A stretch of DNA of 64,000 bases from Collybiopsis luxurians FD-317 M1 (taxonomy: Eukaryota > Basidiomycota > Agaricomycetes > Agaricales > Omphalotaceae): the NCBI GenBank assembly GCA_000827265.1, contig KN834755.1:1068320-1132319 (forward strand), written 5' to 3'. Position numbers and translations under genes: made by a program. Under the pieces are notes generated by a model, which saw only the letters and a list, made by a program, of their open reading frames with translations, had not been told where the DNA came from and did no database searches. Of the stretch, positions 22,734 to 34,745 are shown piece after piece. How positions within the stretch are numbered: the first letter of the stretch is position 1; the number at the start of each line of letters is the position of its first letter.

Positions 22734-24973
22734 CTCATTGACCTGGGCTCGTTTATTCTGTCAGTCTCACTCCGTCCGTTGGCCTTCCGTTTGCTCCTTT
22801 GCTCGTTTCTGCGTACCATCAGCACTTCGAAAATCGTATTCTTCTTCTGATTCTCCCTAGCTTCTCAAACACTGCTCCTGCCGCCGCCGCCGCCGCTGCT
22901 GTCGAATACTACCCAAAACCAAAAGTCTACTTATGTTTTCTTTTTCCTCCCGCTCGATGCTTTCTTGTACGCACCGCTCTCCTCATCATCATTCATCATG
23001 CAAAATCGATCATCTGTGTACTACGTTGCTGGCCCCTCCTCCTCTTCCCTTTCCCTTTTCTGCATGTACTTTACCATCGTCCGCTAGTACAGCGGTATCA
23101 TCTCGTAGTCTCTTCTCTAGGCCTTACCATCTTCTGCTCCTTCCAAAAATTACCTTACTACTCAAGTATTCCTTATCATCTGTCCGAGTCCGTCCGTCCG
23201 TCCGAGTCATGGCCTGGCCTGATAATCTCTTCATACGATACGTACGATACATACCATACCATACCATACCACATCATATATGCACGGGAGGTTTGTTTAA
23301 TGAACGAACCCGATTCCGATTCCACTTCGTCGTAATTTTTTTTTTTTTTTTTTTTGGCGGAATTCCGATACTTACAGTACCGCCTCTACGTACTGATTTC
23401 ATTGTTCAACTACTCTTTGTCGATATCTGACTCTCGCTGCATGTCAAATTAGTACTGATACTTTGCAACTTTACGTACATACCGAATTCAAGCACTTGAA
23501 TCTTCAAGCTTCAATGCTCGAAACTCTCAGTATACGCAAGGATGAGTCTGTAAAGTCTCATTCAGGACCTGTCGATGCTGATTCAGGGAAACAGGATTTA
23601 GAGACATGAAATAAAATGAGATTCACAGGCTAGCATTGGTGTGATCTACATATTGCACAAGCACAGTTCCGAGTCAAGGGAAGATGGCTTGATTGAGGAT
23701 AAGATAAAAGACGGTGGCAAAACTACTAATTGGACGGAGGTGAGAATTACTCGGGCGCCCGATTAGGCGCCCTCACCGGTCTCTTCCCCCACTCCCACCG
23801 CCGCACTGAGCAGCTCGCGTATACCGCGTCTCTAATCTTCTCCCACCTGTCACACCTACTTTTAGCGTTCGGCTTATCATGATAACCGCTCGTTCCAGGC
23901 TTGGGAAATCGAATCGCGCGAAGCCAAACTCCAGTCAAACCCGGATTAGACATAATCCTTCTGTTTCATTGTGTCTCATTCCTCCCATAGTCGTATCGCC
24001 TTATCTTATACAGCACATTTGGCAGACAACAAAGCTCATATAACTGTGCAGTTCTGCAGAGGAGGTTCTCAGAATACCATTGCAGCCTGGAAAGTCCACG
24101 TCAACATTTGTAGAGGTGTTACGTGAATCCTATTGAATTTGCCAAGGATGAGTATATGCGCACGTCAGTTCAATTGACCACGAATTTTGACGCGCTCTGT
24201 TGAACCGCGTTCATTACTGCTCTGAACACAGGAATGGTAAACCCCGATCATGCTGAGTTGTGGAAGTTTCGAAAGCCTCGACCTCTCCACCGTAAGGAAT
24301 ACTAGCTCGTCTGAACCTTTTCAATCGGTAGAGAGGGTAATGAGTAAGTAGCTAACCAACGGAACAAATCTAAATACTTACAAATGATCATCACTTTTTA
24401 GAAGACTGCTGTGACGAAAATTGGCTTTTTTTTTTGTGCTTGGGCTGAGAATGGGCAAGTCGACTGGTTAGCGAAGTAGAAGAAGCCGTTTCCTTAGCTG
24501 CCTGTCATCATCAGAAATGGAGAAGAGGGCAACGAACGATCTCGATGCTAAAGAAGGCATATGCATAAAGAATTCCTACTGCCTTTTTAAAGCGCGAGCA
24601 CCCTCGCACCCAAGAACTCCTTCGTCTTTAGTCTGAATGTTCCGTGCCTCTTGGGGAAACACCACATCGAATTTTAAACTGTATCCTAGACCGGCCCAGG
24701 TATTGTTTGTGCGGTTTTGGTGATGTAATACGATCTGGCACCGTTCCCGACACCCAAGTATCTACGGCTTTTCCTGGGTTGCCAGTTGTACTGTGCATCG
24801 AGGAAAACATTGTCATGAGGAACCGAAGAACCGACCAGCCAGTGGCGGTGCAGTTGAAAACGGGTTCACCCATCAGATCCGGTATTTGCTACAACTAAGC
24901 TGTTGACTTCCAATTCAAAATTCCTTCAAGATTTAAATGAGCCGAAGATTCGAACAGCGTTCTCTCCCACTCC
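22734..24973. other. 3' flank and intergenic, simple repeats
   Basis: Pyrimidine-rich sequence with short tandem repeats: GTCC units near 23192-23205, CCATA units near 23250-23270, a T-run near 23336-23356, and a GGGCGCC/GGCGCCC hairpin at 23753-23772. No gene is supported. Confidence 0.5.
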
Positions 24974-26701
24974 ATGCTGGTCCTTCTTCTTTCTGCACTA
25001 GCTCAGAGGGGTGTCGCTGCTTTCCCCGTTGCTGCAAATGCCACTGTGACTTGTCTGGCAGAGGATAATACGAGCGGCCAAGACTCTACTTCTCGTTCAG
25101 TGGTTGGTATCATCTGGAGTTGTGTGACCACAATCTTTGCATGTACCTGGGTAGCAGTTCATCCTAACCTTCCCTCAGAGGATGACTCAGATTGGGCCAT
25201 TTACCGGCGTAGAGCGCGCATATTGATCGTAGCTCTCATCGTCCCGGAATACATCATCTTATGGGCCGCTAATCAGTCACGATCTGCCAAGCTGGCGGTG
25301 CAAAAGCTTCGAGAGTTTCCCGCTTGTGAGTGTCCATGCTGGGCCTGGGAGTGAACTAACTGACCTTCAAAAGGTCGAAATTGGACAAAAACTCACGGGA
25401 TGTTTCTTGTTATGGGCGGGTTCGTGCTGGTCGATAATTCTGGAAAACGTCTGGGAGTGATACAACAGAATGATCTGATCAAGCTTCTTTCTAACGGCCA
25501 GGTTACATTTCCCGCTTTGTCTTCTTCTCAGATCATGGACAAAAGTAAAGGAGATGCGATAGCCAAGCTCCTTGTTTTGTTCCAAACCTCATGGTTCATG
25601 GTTCAGATTGTATCTCGAGCCATTCAGCATCTACCTATCACTGAACTTGAGCTTACAACCTTGGCCTTTGCCTCGCTCAATATCCTGACGTGCATGCTGT
25701 GGTGGCAGAAGCCACTTGACGTCCGGCATCCGATCCTGATAACGTTGCAGGGAGGGAAGTCAGTCAGTGAAAGTCTACCAGAGATGTGTTTCGCACGGCA
25801 ATCTCTGGTAACTTTCGACGAAGTCGACATCACGGATGCCTATGGGACAGAACGCTCACAGTCGCAAATGGACATACACTCTGTCCGGTCAGTTCACCGT
25901 GACATTTTCTTTCGAATTTTTCAATCACTTTCCAAAGGGTATGAACGATTCCAAGAGTCAATCCTTGAACTTCGCGAGGCAGAGCTTTGGGAATCGCTGA
26001 ATATAGTAACCGGTGCATTTCTGCGGCCTTGGGCTTTCAGACGTGGGGTAGATTCCACTGTAGTCAACACAGCCTTGACAACCACCTTTCGTTCCCCTCC
26101 ATCTGCGTCCGCTATTTCGACCCATAAGCGGTCTTCACCGAACCCCCGGTTCCTCGGATCTGAGCCTCGCAATTTCGACACACCGTCGTCCATTGGCGTA
26201 GCACCAATGGATACACTCAGTCTTGAGTTCGTTACGCGCGTGCCCACCTTCTATGGGGGGCCTCCCATGATCTATTATCACGGAGTGGGCTCGTCATACC
26301 CAATTGCGTTGGAGATGTTTATCGGGGCGGTCTTTGGCGCCATCCATTGCGTAGCGTGGACATTCCAATTTCCTTCTACAGTCGAGAAGGTATTATGGAG
26401 GAGCACTTCACTCTACATTACATGCTCACCAATAGCTTTGTGTGCTTTGTGGCTTCTGATAAGCCTGTTGCATCAACCTATAACATTCCAAGGTTCTCTG
26501 AGGAACTATCCCATACGCTCCTTCATTTCCTTGAAAATAGTAAGCCCTCTGGTTACTTGGATTCAGCCTTTTCGATTCATTTTTGTAATGTACATTATCT
26601 CGCGAGTTACTATTTTCATTCTCGCATTTGTTCTTCTTCGAGATCTTCCGAGTGGTGCCTTACAGGAGGTAGAATGGACAAACTTCATCCCTCATGTGTA
26701 G
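24974..26701 (+). CDS. Multi-pass membrane protein, cassette 1
   Basis: Two exons, 24974-25325 and 25374-26701; 559 residues. The N terminus looks like a signal peptide (MLVLLLSALAQRGVAAF). Helices follow in GIIWSCVTTIFACTWVAV, ILIVALIVPEYIILWAA, LLVLFQTSWFMVQIVS and LTTLAFASLNILTCMLWW. After a polar stretch of roughly 180 residues come three or four more, ending with the tail SGALQEVEWTNFIPHV. The family is expanded in Agaricomycetes; I know of no assigned function. A second complete copy (minus, 59331-60921) has an identical 352-bp first exon, and a truncated copy lies at 54484-54866. In all three a Gag-like/ISG12 gene follows about 1.2 kb downstream on the same strand, which suggests shared function or co-inheritance. 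Confidence 0.85.
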
Positions 26702-27083
26702 TTGGTAATCAGTAATGCTTCGTCGAGCTTAATCGGATGTGTACCCAGTCTAAATGGGAGAACAAGAACATAGATTCATTGGCAGCAGTTCTGTTCTGAA
26801 AGTGGATGTTCTTCTTGCACTGAAAGCGTCCCCAAGTTGCTCCTGTGTCAAGTAACCTCTCATTCGTGACAATCCTCCCGAAAGTTCCAATTCCTTGAGA
26901 AAAGAGGCTTCAAGAGAATGTTACGGGGAGTTCGGACCTTGGCTCCTAATGTGCATTCCAGTAGTTAGTACCTCTTTACTTCTCATGGGTTTAGGATGAC
27001 CTACAGTAACAGAGTTTCCGGCTCGACGCTTAGTGATCCTTATCTGGCTTTCCAAAACTTGCTTACCTCGTTAGTACTCTAGC

Positions 27084-27090
27084 TATAAAA
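27084..27090 (+). promoter_or_regulatory. TATA-box-like TATAAAA
   Basis: TATAAAA sits 56 bp before the ATG of the small spliced frame at 27146. The matching positions of the two minus-strand cassettes also carry TATATAAA-type sequence, so the element is conserved across copies. Confidence 0.45.
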
Positions 27091-27145
27091 GACCTCGAGC
27101 TTAGTAAGGCTCCACATTTCTCCAGCACTCCAGCACCCTTTCGGA

Positions 27146-27494
27146 ATGCCCACCGAAAGTACACAAGTACTGAACTCTTCCTTGGCCTCTTCGTCCTATT
27201 ACTAACCTGTCTTCCGGTTCTGTCCAGGCAGTCTCCAAAGTCCGCTTTGACCACAGTTCCGATACCGATGGTCAACTCCTGGGCAGATTTCATGATCCCG
27301 AATGCAAGGGAGCAGAACACGACATTACATTCTTAGCTCGAATGCAAAGGGGCAGTCGCTTCAGTAGGTGAATCTCCTAGTAGGTAACCTGTATACTCAC
27401 AGCTTTGACTATGTACAACGTACACGATCAAGGACTTCGGCGTTCCAGACAATACCAAGGTCGGTCGACCGATAGTTGGCACACTGAAAGCTGA
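27146..27494 (+). CDS. Possible small cassette gene, 82 residues
   Basis: Three possible exons, 27146-27166, 27228-27363, 27403-27494, close in phase. Intron 1 has a consensus TACTAAC branch site; intron 2 would be only 39 bp, unusually short. The middle exon encodes AVSKVRFDHSSDTDGQLLGR. Homologous DNA lies between the two genes in both minus-strand cassettes. There the left copy has a stop (DP then TAA) and the right copy a small frame-shifting deletion, with KGA.H..T.L.R.QR recoverable in the same frame. It may be a short gene intact only here, a non-coding RNA, or simply conserved flanking DNA. Confidence 0.33.
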
Positions 27495-27927
27495 AAGCTG
27501 ATCAGATTGAAACGTTCCAGCTGAATTTTAGGGTCATTAATCCTGATACAAAGAAGCGTAAGCATAATTGAAGCATATCCATTTCACTGAATACGATTTT
27601 GATGCAGAGACCTGGGCCGAGACTTGGTACACAGTCTCGTACGGCTCAGATGTTACAGCCCACATTGTTTAGTAAGTCATTACCGACTTGAATCGACATT
27701 CCGACTGTTGAGCTGATATTTCTTTCTCAGTACTACATCCAGTAGCATGGAAGAGCAGCCTAATATCTAAATAGCTTCCCAATTGGGTCAAGTAGCTTTG
27801 CCGCAGAAACCTTATTAGATATTACGAAATGCTGTTGTGGTTGCACCTGTTTTACATGATGTTCTGAGTAAAGTTTGCTTCGAGAACCTTAATCTTTCCT
27901 TCTAACCACCACTATACGCCCTTCAAA

Positions 27928-29179
27928 ATGATTATTCATGATCCGCTTCCAGAGTCTGAACTCCAGAGACGAATGGCTGTCTTGGCCCACGAATATCAGC
28001 AATCAGTGTATACAGGATCTGCGAGCGAGAATGTAGATAACTTCTTGAACGAGATCGAACATAACTTTCAGATGGCTGGTATTCCCCGCTCCCAGTGGAT
28101 GGATGTTGCGCTTCATTTTATGGCGTCCGAACCGCGAGCAGTCATGCGCGAACACAAGCAGAAAATTCGCAGCAGGGAGGACAATGAGCATAAGCACTGG
28201 GTCGTGTTCAAAACCCTTTTGAGGCAATGTCATGGTAAGTTATTTTCGCAACGGCCACTGAGGTTGAACGCTGCAATGTTGACTCTCTCATCGCGACAGC
28301 CACAGCCCAAAATGGTGAGTATGGTACAACATACACGGATGCGTTGAAGAAGGCCTGCTTAGTATGCTTTTAGAGGCTAACTTTCAGAGACAAATGACTC
28401 TTCTAGCGCACCGATATCAGCAGTCGACGTATACGGGATCTACGGGCGAGAATGTAGACAACTTCTTGAACGAAATCGAACATAACTGTCAGATGGCTGG
28501 TATTCCCCGCTCCCAGTGGATAGATGTTGCGCTTCATTTCATGGCCCCCAGGCCCCGAGCAGTCATGCACGAACACAAACAAACAATCTACAGCACAGAG
28601 AAGGGTCAGCATGAGCACTGGGCTGTATTCAAAGATGTTTTGAGAGAATTGCATAGTAAGCTGTTTCCGTTACGGTCAAAGTTGATTCCTTAACGCTGCG
28701 ATATTGACTTTCTCTATAACAGCGGCAGCTCAAAATGGTGAGTATAGTATATAGATGCGAAAAAGGCCTGCTGAGCGTTAGAACACTCACAGCCCCCAAT
28801 GATTCTCAAGACCCTTTCCTCGAAGCAGCCCGCCAAGGCATAGCTGTTGCTGGAGTGACTTACGCTGTAGGACCTTCCGTCATTCTGGGAGCTCTGAATG
28901 TTGTAGGGTTTAGTGCCTCCGGTGTCCTCGGTGGTATGTCCTCATCTTTCAACGGCTTTTCAGATCCTTTCACAATGCTTCTTCTCTTCAGGATCTTTGG
29001 CCGCGACCGCTCAATCGATTTTCTACGGGGGTGCCACCTCTGGCGTATTTTCCACTCTGCAATCTATTGCTGCTACCGGCGTAGTCGCGTCTGCTCCAGT
29101 ACTTGCCTTGGGCGCAGGAGCGGTAGGGCTCGCTTTTGGCGCTGGATTTTATCTATTCAACCATCGAAGGCAAGAGTAG
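27928..29179 (+). CDS. Gag-like/ISG12 fusion with duplicated N-terminal domain, cassette 1
   Basis: Six exons close exactly: 27928-28234, 28300-28314, 28374-28655, 28723-28737, 28793-28933, 28992-29179; 315 residues. Two tandem helical domains of about 95-100 residues share ENVDNFLNEIEH and QMAGIPRSQW, then a central F/M helix and a WxxFKxxLRxxH ending; this spacing resembles retrotransposon Gag capsid domains (inference). Each is followed by a 15-bp exon coding ATAQNG or TAAQNG. The C-terminal part (GVTYAVGPSVILGALNVVGF, then GGSLAATAQSIFYGGATSG, STLQSIAATGVVA) matches the interferon-induced 6-16/ISG12 family (Pfam Ifi-6-16), small hydrophobic membrane proteins linked in animals to mitochondria and cell death. 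Single-domain versions lie at 52467-53299 and 57344-58176, so an internal exon-pair duplication made this one. Confidence 0.85.
28300..28314 (+). other. 15-bp microexon, first copy
   Basis: CCACAGCCCAAAATG lies between a strong acceptor (GCGACAG) and a GTGAGT donor and keeps phase 1 on both sides. A second 15-bp exon, CGGCAGCTCAAAATG, occurs at 28723-28737 after the second Gag-like domain. Confidence 0.75.
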
Positions 29180-31052
29180 TGCGGGAGAGAAATACGCGAC
29201 ACTAACCGAAAACCTTTTTTCAGTGGAGGGCCGGGGGAGGATGGGGACGGGGACGGGGGCAGGGGGAGAGGTCCCAGTCCGCCTCCCAATCCAGTTGCTG
29301 TCAGCATAAGTGCGCACGAGGCGCGCAAACGAGGCGATGACAAAATCGCTGTTCATCAGCACAGAAGTCCACCACGAATAGTCGAAAAATCAACGGATTC
29401 TGAGTCAAAAACATATATCGCCAGTCCTGTAGCAATCTGAAGGGAATTAGTTTATGAACGCTGCAAATTGACGAAACACAGAAATCTTCCTTTGATATTG
29501 GCGTTCACCCTTCCCGAGGTTCATTCACTCACTTTTGGTCCAAGGGACTGACTGTTTTTTTTGTTCGCGTACATGTCTTTTGTTGTCTTGGCCTTTCATG
29601 CCGTCATGTCCCTAGGTATTATGTACAGAAACCCAAATTGTATTACAACTGCTTTACTATGGTTGTTAGGGTACTTACGGCAACAGGGTACTTGTAATTT
29701 CTGAAAAATCCTTAATTATGAGAGAACGAGGCTCTCCCTGCTTTCAAGATCTTATGCACATATGCTTTGGATGATAATATAGCAGACTGTCTACTTAAAA
29801 GAGGAGATTTCGACAGGACAAGCAAATGCGAGATGAAAAACTGAAAATTTTACAGCGTGATTTTACATGAATCGTCAGGAACAAAGGAAAGGCATCTACT
29901 GATGCCCTCCAAAAAATAGGTACACTATAGAGAGTATCATAAGAGCCTTTCAGTCAATTTATAGGATGTTCTCGTAAGAATTGCAATGTGTACAATCAAA
30001 AGAGGAGAGAGAGAGAGCTGCAGTGTGACACAGAGACGATGCCGTTCCTCGGCAAGCTGAACCACACTGCCGTTGTTGAACCGAAACCATGACCAAACCC
30101 AAAAACCTCCGAAGTGCCACACGCAGACTGCAAATTCTCAACGACGAGGTTGAGAAGACCTCGCACCCATTCCCGGCTCCTTACAACCATGTCCAGTCTC
30201 ATCTTCGTCCCCAGCCCCATCCACTTCCTCGCTCCCATCCTAATTTTGATAATATACCTTCGGATAGTGAATTTTAATAATATATTTTGTTTCACTATGG
30301 AATTCCTCCCTGATAGAAAGGGTGCCAGTGTTGCCCCAAATTGCCGAGCTTGCCAGACCTGCCGACAAGCGGCTTAACCGTGACTCCGGTGTGACAGGGG
30401 TATGAAAGATCCCTGTTTTTGCTCGGTCACTGCCCGACGCTGGCTGAGTGTCTTGTATGTCCTTGAGATTTTGGGTCTGGGGGTTTTTAGATACTACGAA
30501 TCCATCTGTTAGCTCAGATTTTGAGTACGGTAAGTATTTACGACAGAAATTGCGATCCGCTAAAATTTACAACTACCCTAACAACCATAGTACTATCGAC
30601 GAACCATCAACGAAACTCCACTCTCCGAAGCCATGTCATGCAGCGAGCAAAAAACATTCAAATAAATAAGCAAGGTAAGATACAGCGATCAACAAACGAG
30701 CAAAGAAAGAGAAACTCAAAACATGCTAGGACTACATTAAAAACAAGAGCTGGGAGGACAGTGAGAGAGAGAAAGAGAGAGCGAAGGCTATAAGCTACAA
30801 CGAAAACTCTAACTAATGCAAGAACAAACATCCGATCTACTCGTTACTAGATACCGCAAATGTCCTAAGAAAGCACTGGAAATAACATCCATCATCATGT
30901 CGTGTTGGGGTAGACTCAAATGTACCGGTCAAAACGGAGGCGAAAAAAAAAAGTGCTTTTGTCTCCTACGTCTACCGCATCGTCTCCAACAGAAAGAGAG
31001 GTGGAAGCTTTCCTGAACCCTCTCTCGGACCTCGACTCAACATCACGTAACA
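29180..31052. other. Intergenic with a G-rich tract
   Basis: The first 100 bp hold a dense run of G-tracts (29225-29272) able to form a G-quadruplex on the + strand. The remainder is A/T-rich with a GA-rich simple repeat near 30762-30785 and no supported gene; part must be the 3' UTR of the transcription factor on the minus strand. Confidence 0.5.
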
Positions 31053-34000
31053 TCACATCGAACGATTCATCGTCTGAGTCAACTCACTGACATTGCTTAA
31101 ATACGTTCCCCAATCGTCAAGTCTAGACGCAAAAAAACCGACGTCAGTACAACGGGAGAAGCACACAGCGGATCAACGAACAAAGAAAACGAAACCAACA
31201 CTCACTCAAACCCAGAAGGCGTATTTGACCACATCGCAAACGTATCATTATCCAACGAAAGCGGCATCATAGCATCAGCCATGCCACCGCCACCGCCAGC
31301 ACTACTACCCTGCACACCATCCCGACCCGAACCCATCATCCCTTCCACACCAATCGAATCAAGACCCCGCCCTTGCCCATGTCCATGCGCTTGCGCTTGC
31401 ATATGTGTATCTGAATGTCGCATAGACGGTTGCTGCTGCTGCTGTTGAGGAAACGCATTCCGGAAAGATGGCACAGAAGAACCACCGTTCATGCCCATAG
31501 AAGACGAACTTGCACTCGGCCCCGGTACCCCCGGTACCCCACCCCCTCCTGCAAAGGGTGAATACTCATAAAAATCTGACTGCATAAACTCGCTGTTCAT
31601 CCCAAGTCCATGCATACCCTGTCCAGATGGGTCTGCATGGGGATGTGAAGGCGGAGCTGGAGGCGGGTTAAACCAATCTATCGACGGCGGCTGCTGCGGC
31701 CCACTCGGATTCGGATTCGAACCCACATGCGACGGCGGTCTCATAGAGAAATTGACTTCGCCATGTATAGGTATTCGTCCGAGTTCGTCACTGTACATCG
31801 GAAGAGAGAAAAGTTGCATGCCTCCGGATGGAGAATCCAGCGGCGTGGCGAGACCGCTGCTAGAGATGGTGCCGTCGCCTACAGAGAACGACGCCATGGA
31901 CGCAGGTGATGGCGTGGATGGACCCACTTTGGCCATGTCGGCGTTTATGGAAGTAGCAGCCGAGACACGTCTCGAGCCAGCTATCGTGCGCGATCCAACG
32001 GGAACGTCAAGAGAAGGACTGCCATCTGGGAGAGGAATGGGACTGTCGGCGCTCCGTTCGCGTTTATGATTTGATATTGGGCTTCCGGCGGGGAGAGGAA
32101 GTTCACCGACAGATGCCAATTCGTATAGAATATCCCTAAACATCAAGGATCAGTACGTATTCATCAGACTAGGCCCTCAGACTGACCATATACGACCAGC
32201 AGAATGCCACCTGCGCAAATATGGCATCAGCTGACGGACATCTCTTGGAACAAAACTGGTCTTACCTCTTCTCGCTAGCTTTCAACACCTGCATACACTT
32301 GTGCACATCCGCCATCTCCTTGTTCGGGTCTGTCGACAGACCAGACCGCTTCCCACCCCAGATGTTCAGCAATAGCACAATTCCAGCAGTGAACGCGGTT
32401 ATCTATCAAAAAAGACAAGAGAGTCAATGAATCGGCCAGCGAGTCTCAGGTCCGTAACTACTTGCCTGCCCGAATGAGAGAAGAGTGCCGCCTCTCTTTC
32501 TCTGCACGTCCATAACGTGACTGGCAGACCTCGCGGCGTTGGTGCAGATTGCCAGCGACGGGAAGGATAGCGGAGAAGGCTTTTTTGGTGAAGAGATGAA
32601 GGGTCGGTGAACGAGGATCTGAACAAGGTAATAGTGTGTGTAAAGATGGACGGATTGGTTGAAGAAGAGCTCGTTTTCGCGATTTGGATCCCAACGGACT
32701 AGATAGACACGGTGAGTTCAAAGGCGGAAGGATAGACAAGGAGACAACTGACGATGATCTGGAATCGAGTCGACCCACTGGTTTAAAGCCGAATCGAGCT
32801 CTGCTACAATGTGCTGCTGCCACTGTTCACCTCCGAACCCAAGAAGGATTTTAGACTTGTTGATAGCATACTGAGACCGACGGAAGTAAAAAAACCAATG
32901 AGCAAATATGATTGGGAACAGGGCGGGCATTACTCACGATTGTCCTCAGCGCCATGGACAAGAGGATATTGAGCTTAATGTAGGTGTTGAAGGCAGATAT
33001 AATGGAGGGTTTCCCTGGAGGTTGTTTGAATGCCTGAGCGGGGTCGGGATGCTCCCAGTATTCGTCGTCACATTCCATAGGAAATTCTACGTCGTAGCTG
33101 AAGCGTCATTCAAAGATGAGCCGGACAATAAAGTGTACAATGGGAGTGCTAAGAACTTACTCTTCGTCATGTATCGCACAAGGTCGACCTAGACCTGTAC
33201 TTAATACCCGATCCATGCAAACTAAACACCTATCAACAGGCATGGCGATTTGAATAACAGCCGCAGTAATCTGTGAGATGGCCTACCAAAATGCCCGCTT
33301 CCACAACTCATCTTCCACAGTCAAGATATGATTTGGCTTTCTCCGATGTGCTCCAACGTCCTGAGCTAAACGAATACCGATCCCAACCATAGTCCAACAC
33401 GAGTGAGGCGCCGATGACCCTTGCAAAAATTCTACTGCGAGCTGTTCGTCGCGTCAAGATGGTATACGATGACAGGAAGAATGAAACCGACGTACACAGT
33501 AGAACTGCAAAACGTAGAGTGAGGGAGGCACTAATAGTGACCTACGAACCACCGGAACCTGGTTAAAGTATCTCCATCCAGCGGAATGCCACGCATCGAC
33601 GCCATCTAGCAGTACTCTTGGATCGTCAACGTATCTTGATCCAACTGCACAAACGAGTAAGACAACCGCAGCAAATGCATCATCTCTATAGTGCAGTCTC
33701 TCGTGCAGAGAGCGTTCGAATGTCGGACGATGGAGAAGAGGAAGGTAGATATTGAGGTTGGCAAAATACGCGTCAACGAGCTGTACGAGAAGGTCTGGCT
33801 CAGGAAAAGTATAGATTGGGGTTGGACCTTCCACCATAGGGTCTTCCCACTAGAAACATTCAGAATACTATGATATATGGCCACAAGTCACCTACCGGAA
33901 AGGGCCTCCAAAACTCAGGTCTCCTTTCTCCAATGACAATTCGGGTCATGTTGGTCTCCCTTCCGGTATACTCTTGCTTCAGATCCATGGCGGTCTTGAC

Positions 34001-34745
34001 AAGCATAGCACCACTCGATTTACCGAAAAAGCGATACTCACGAGAGTCCACACGGAGCTTCTTCAGATTATCTGCCAGTTCCAAGTGTTCCCTGTCCTCC
34101 TCGTTCTGCGGAGGCGAGAATTCGGGAGTCGCATCCCACTGGCGGATAGCGGTGATGGCAACTTCGGTACTGCTAGAGCAGCCCGCTTGGTGCTCCGGAA
34201 ATATACGTGGGGGCGGTGGGGGCGGGGTGGGGTTGTAGGAACTGCTGCTTGCTCCGTTCAAGCCGAGTTCTCTCGCAAGATCCATCTCCGGCATAAGGCG
34301 ACGTAGCAAAGTTTCCATTTTCTCGAGTCGATTCTCCAAACTCTCGACATAGCTGATTCAAGGGTTAATAACAAGACTGAAACATTCGAAGAATATACAA
34401 ACGCTTTCGGCGGCCCTCGTTTCTGCATCAAAGTTGAGAATTGGGGGTTATTTTGGGGAATAATAAACGCAACTTGGTGACACACCTTTGCTGCCTCGAC
34501 ATAGGTACATTCAAAATTATAAGCAATACAATTTGAGCATTGATTTCCAGGCATCTGTACGCCATCACCTGCACGATGTCTCGATGACCGAAACTTAATC
34601 TGGAGACGACCAAGAACCTACATCTTATCTTTTTCCTCCTACACACGTCGCACGCTCGCTGGATTCTTCGTTTCTTCGAGTTCTGGGATGCTTCACGGTC
34701 ATGATTGCTTTCCGCATCGTTATAATCTTCTTCGTTGGATGACAT
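31053..34745 (-). CDS. Zn(II)2Cys6 fungal-specific transcription factor
   Basis: Fourteen exons on the minus strand: 34622-34745, 34486-34568, 34403-34422, 33896-34352, 33496-33849, 33287-33441, 33161-33229, 32938-33097, 32753-32870, 32466-32698, 32266-32402, 32187-32210, 31206-32135, 31053-31122; 977 residues. The binuclear cluster has C32, C35, C42, C52, C55, C62, followed by a coiled coil (YVESLENRLEKMETLLRRL). The fungal_trans middle domain runs from DLLVQLVDAYFANLNIYLPL through WTMVGIGIRLAQDVGAHRRK and SGLGRP-like sequence (STGLGRPCAIHDE). The C-terminal third is Gly/Ser/Pro/Gln-rich with a QQQQQQ run, and the last exon adds LDDWGTYLSNVSELTQ. The organisation resembles XlnR-type basidiomycete regulators; targets are unknown. 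Exon 10 ends in a GC donor (CAG, GCAAGT), the only choice that keeps the frame. Exons of 20 and 24 bp are unusually small. Confidence 0.9.

Noticed and set aside
22933..23430. 165-codon open frame downstream of the Sfp1-like gene
   Set aside because: It is made of pyrimidine-rich simple sequence, overlaps another frame of similar length, and has no domain; most likely 3' UTR.
29149..29362. Minus-strand frames over the G-rich tract
   Set aside because: They are antisense to the ISG12 exon and translate the G-tract into Pro-rich sequence.
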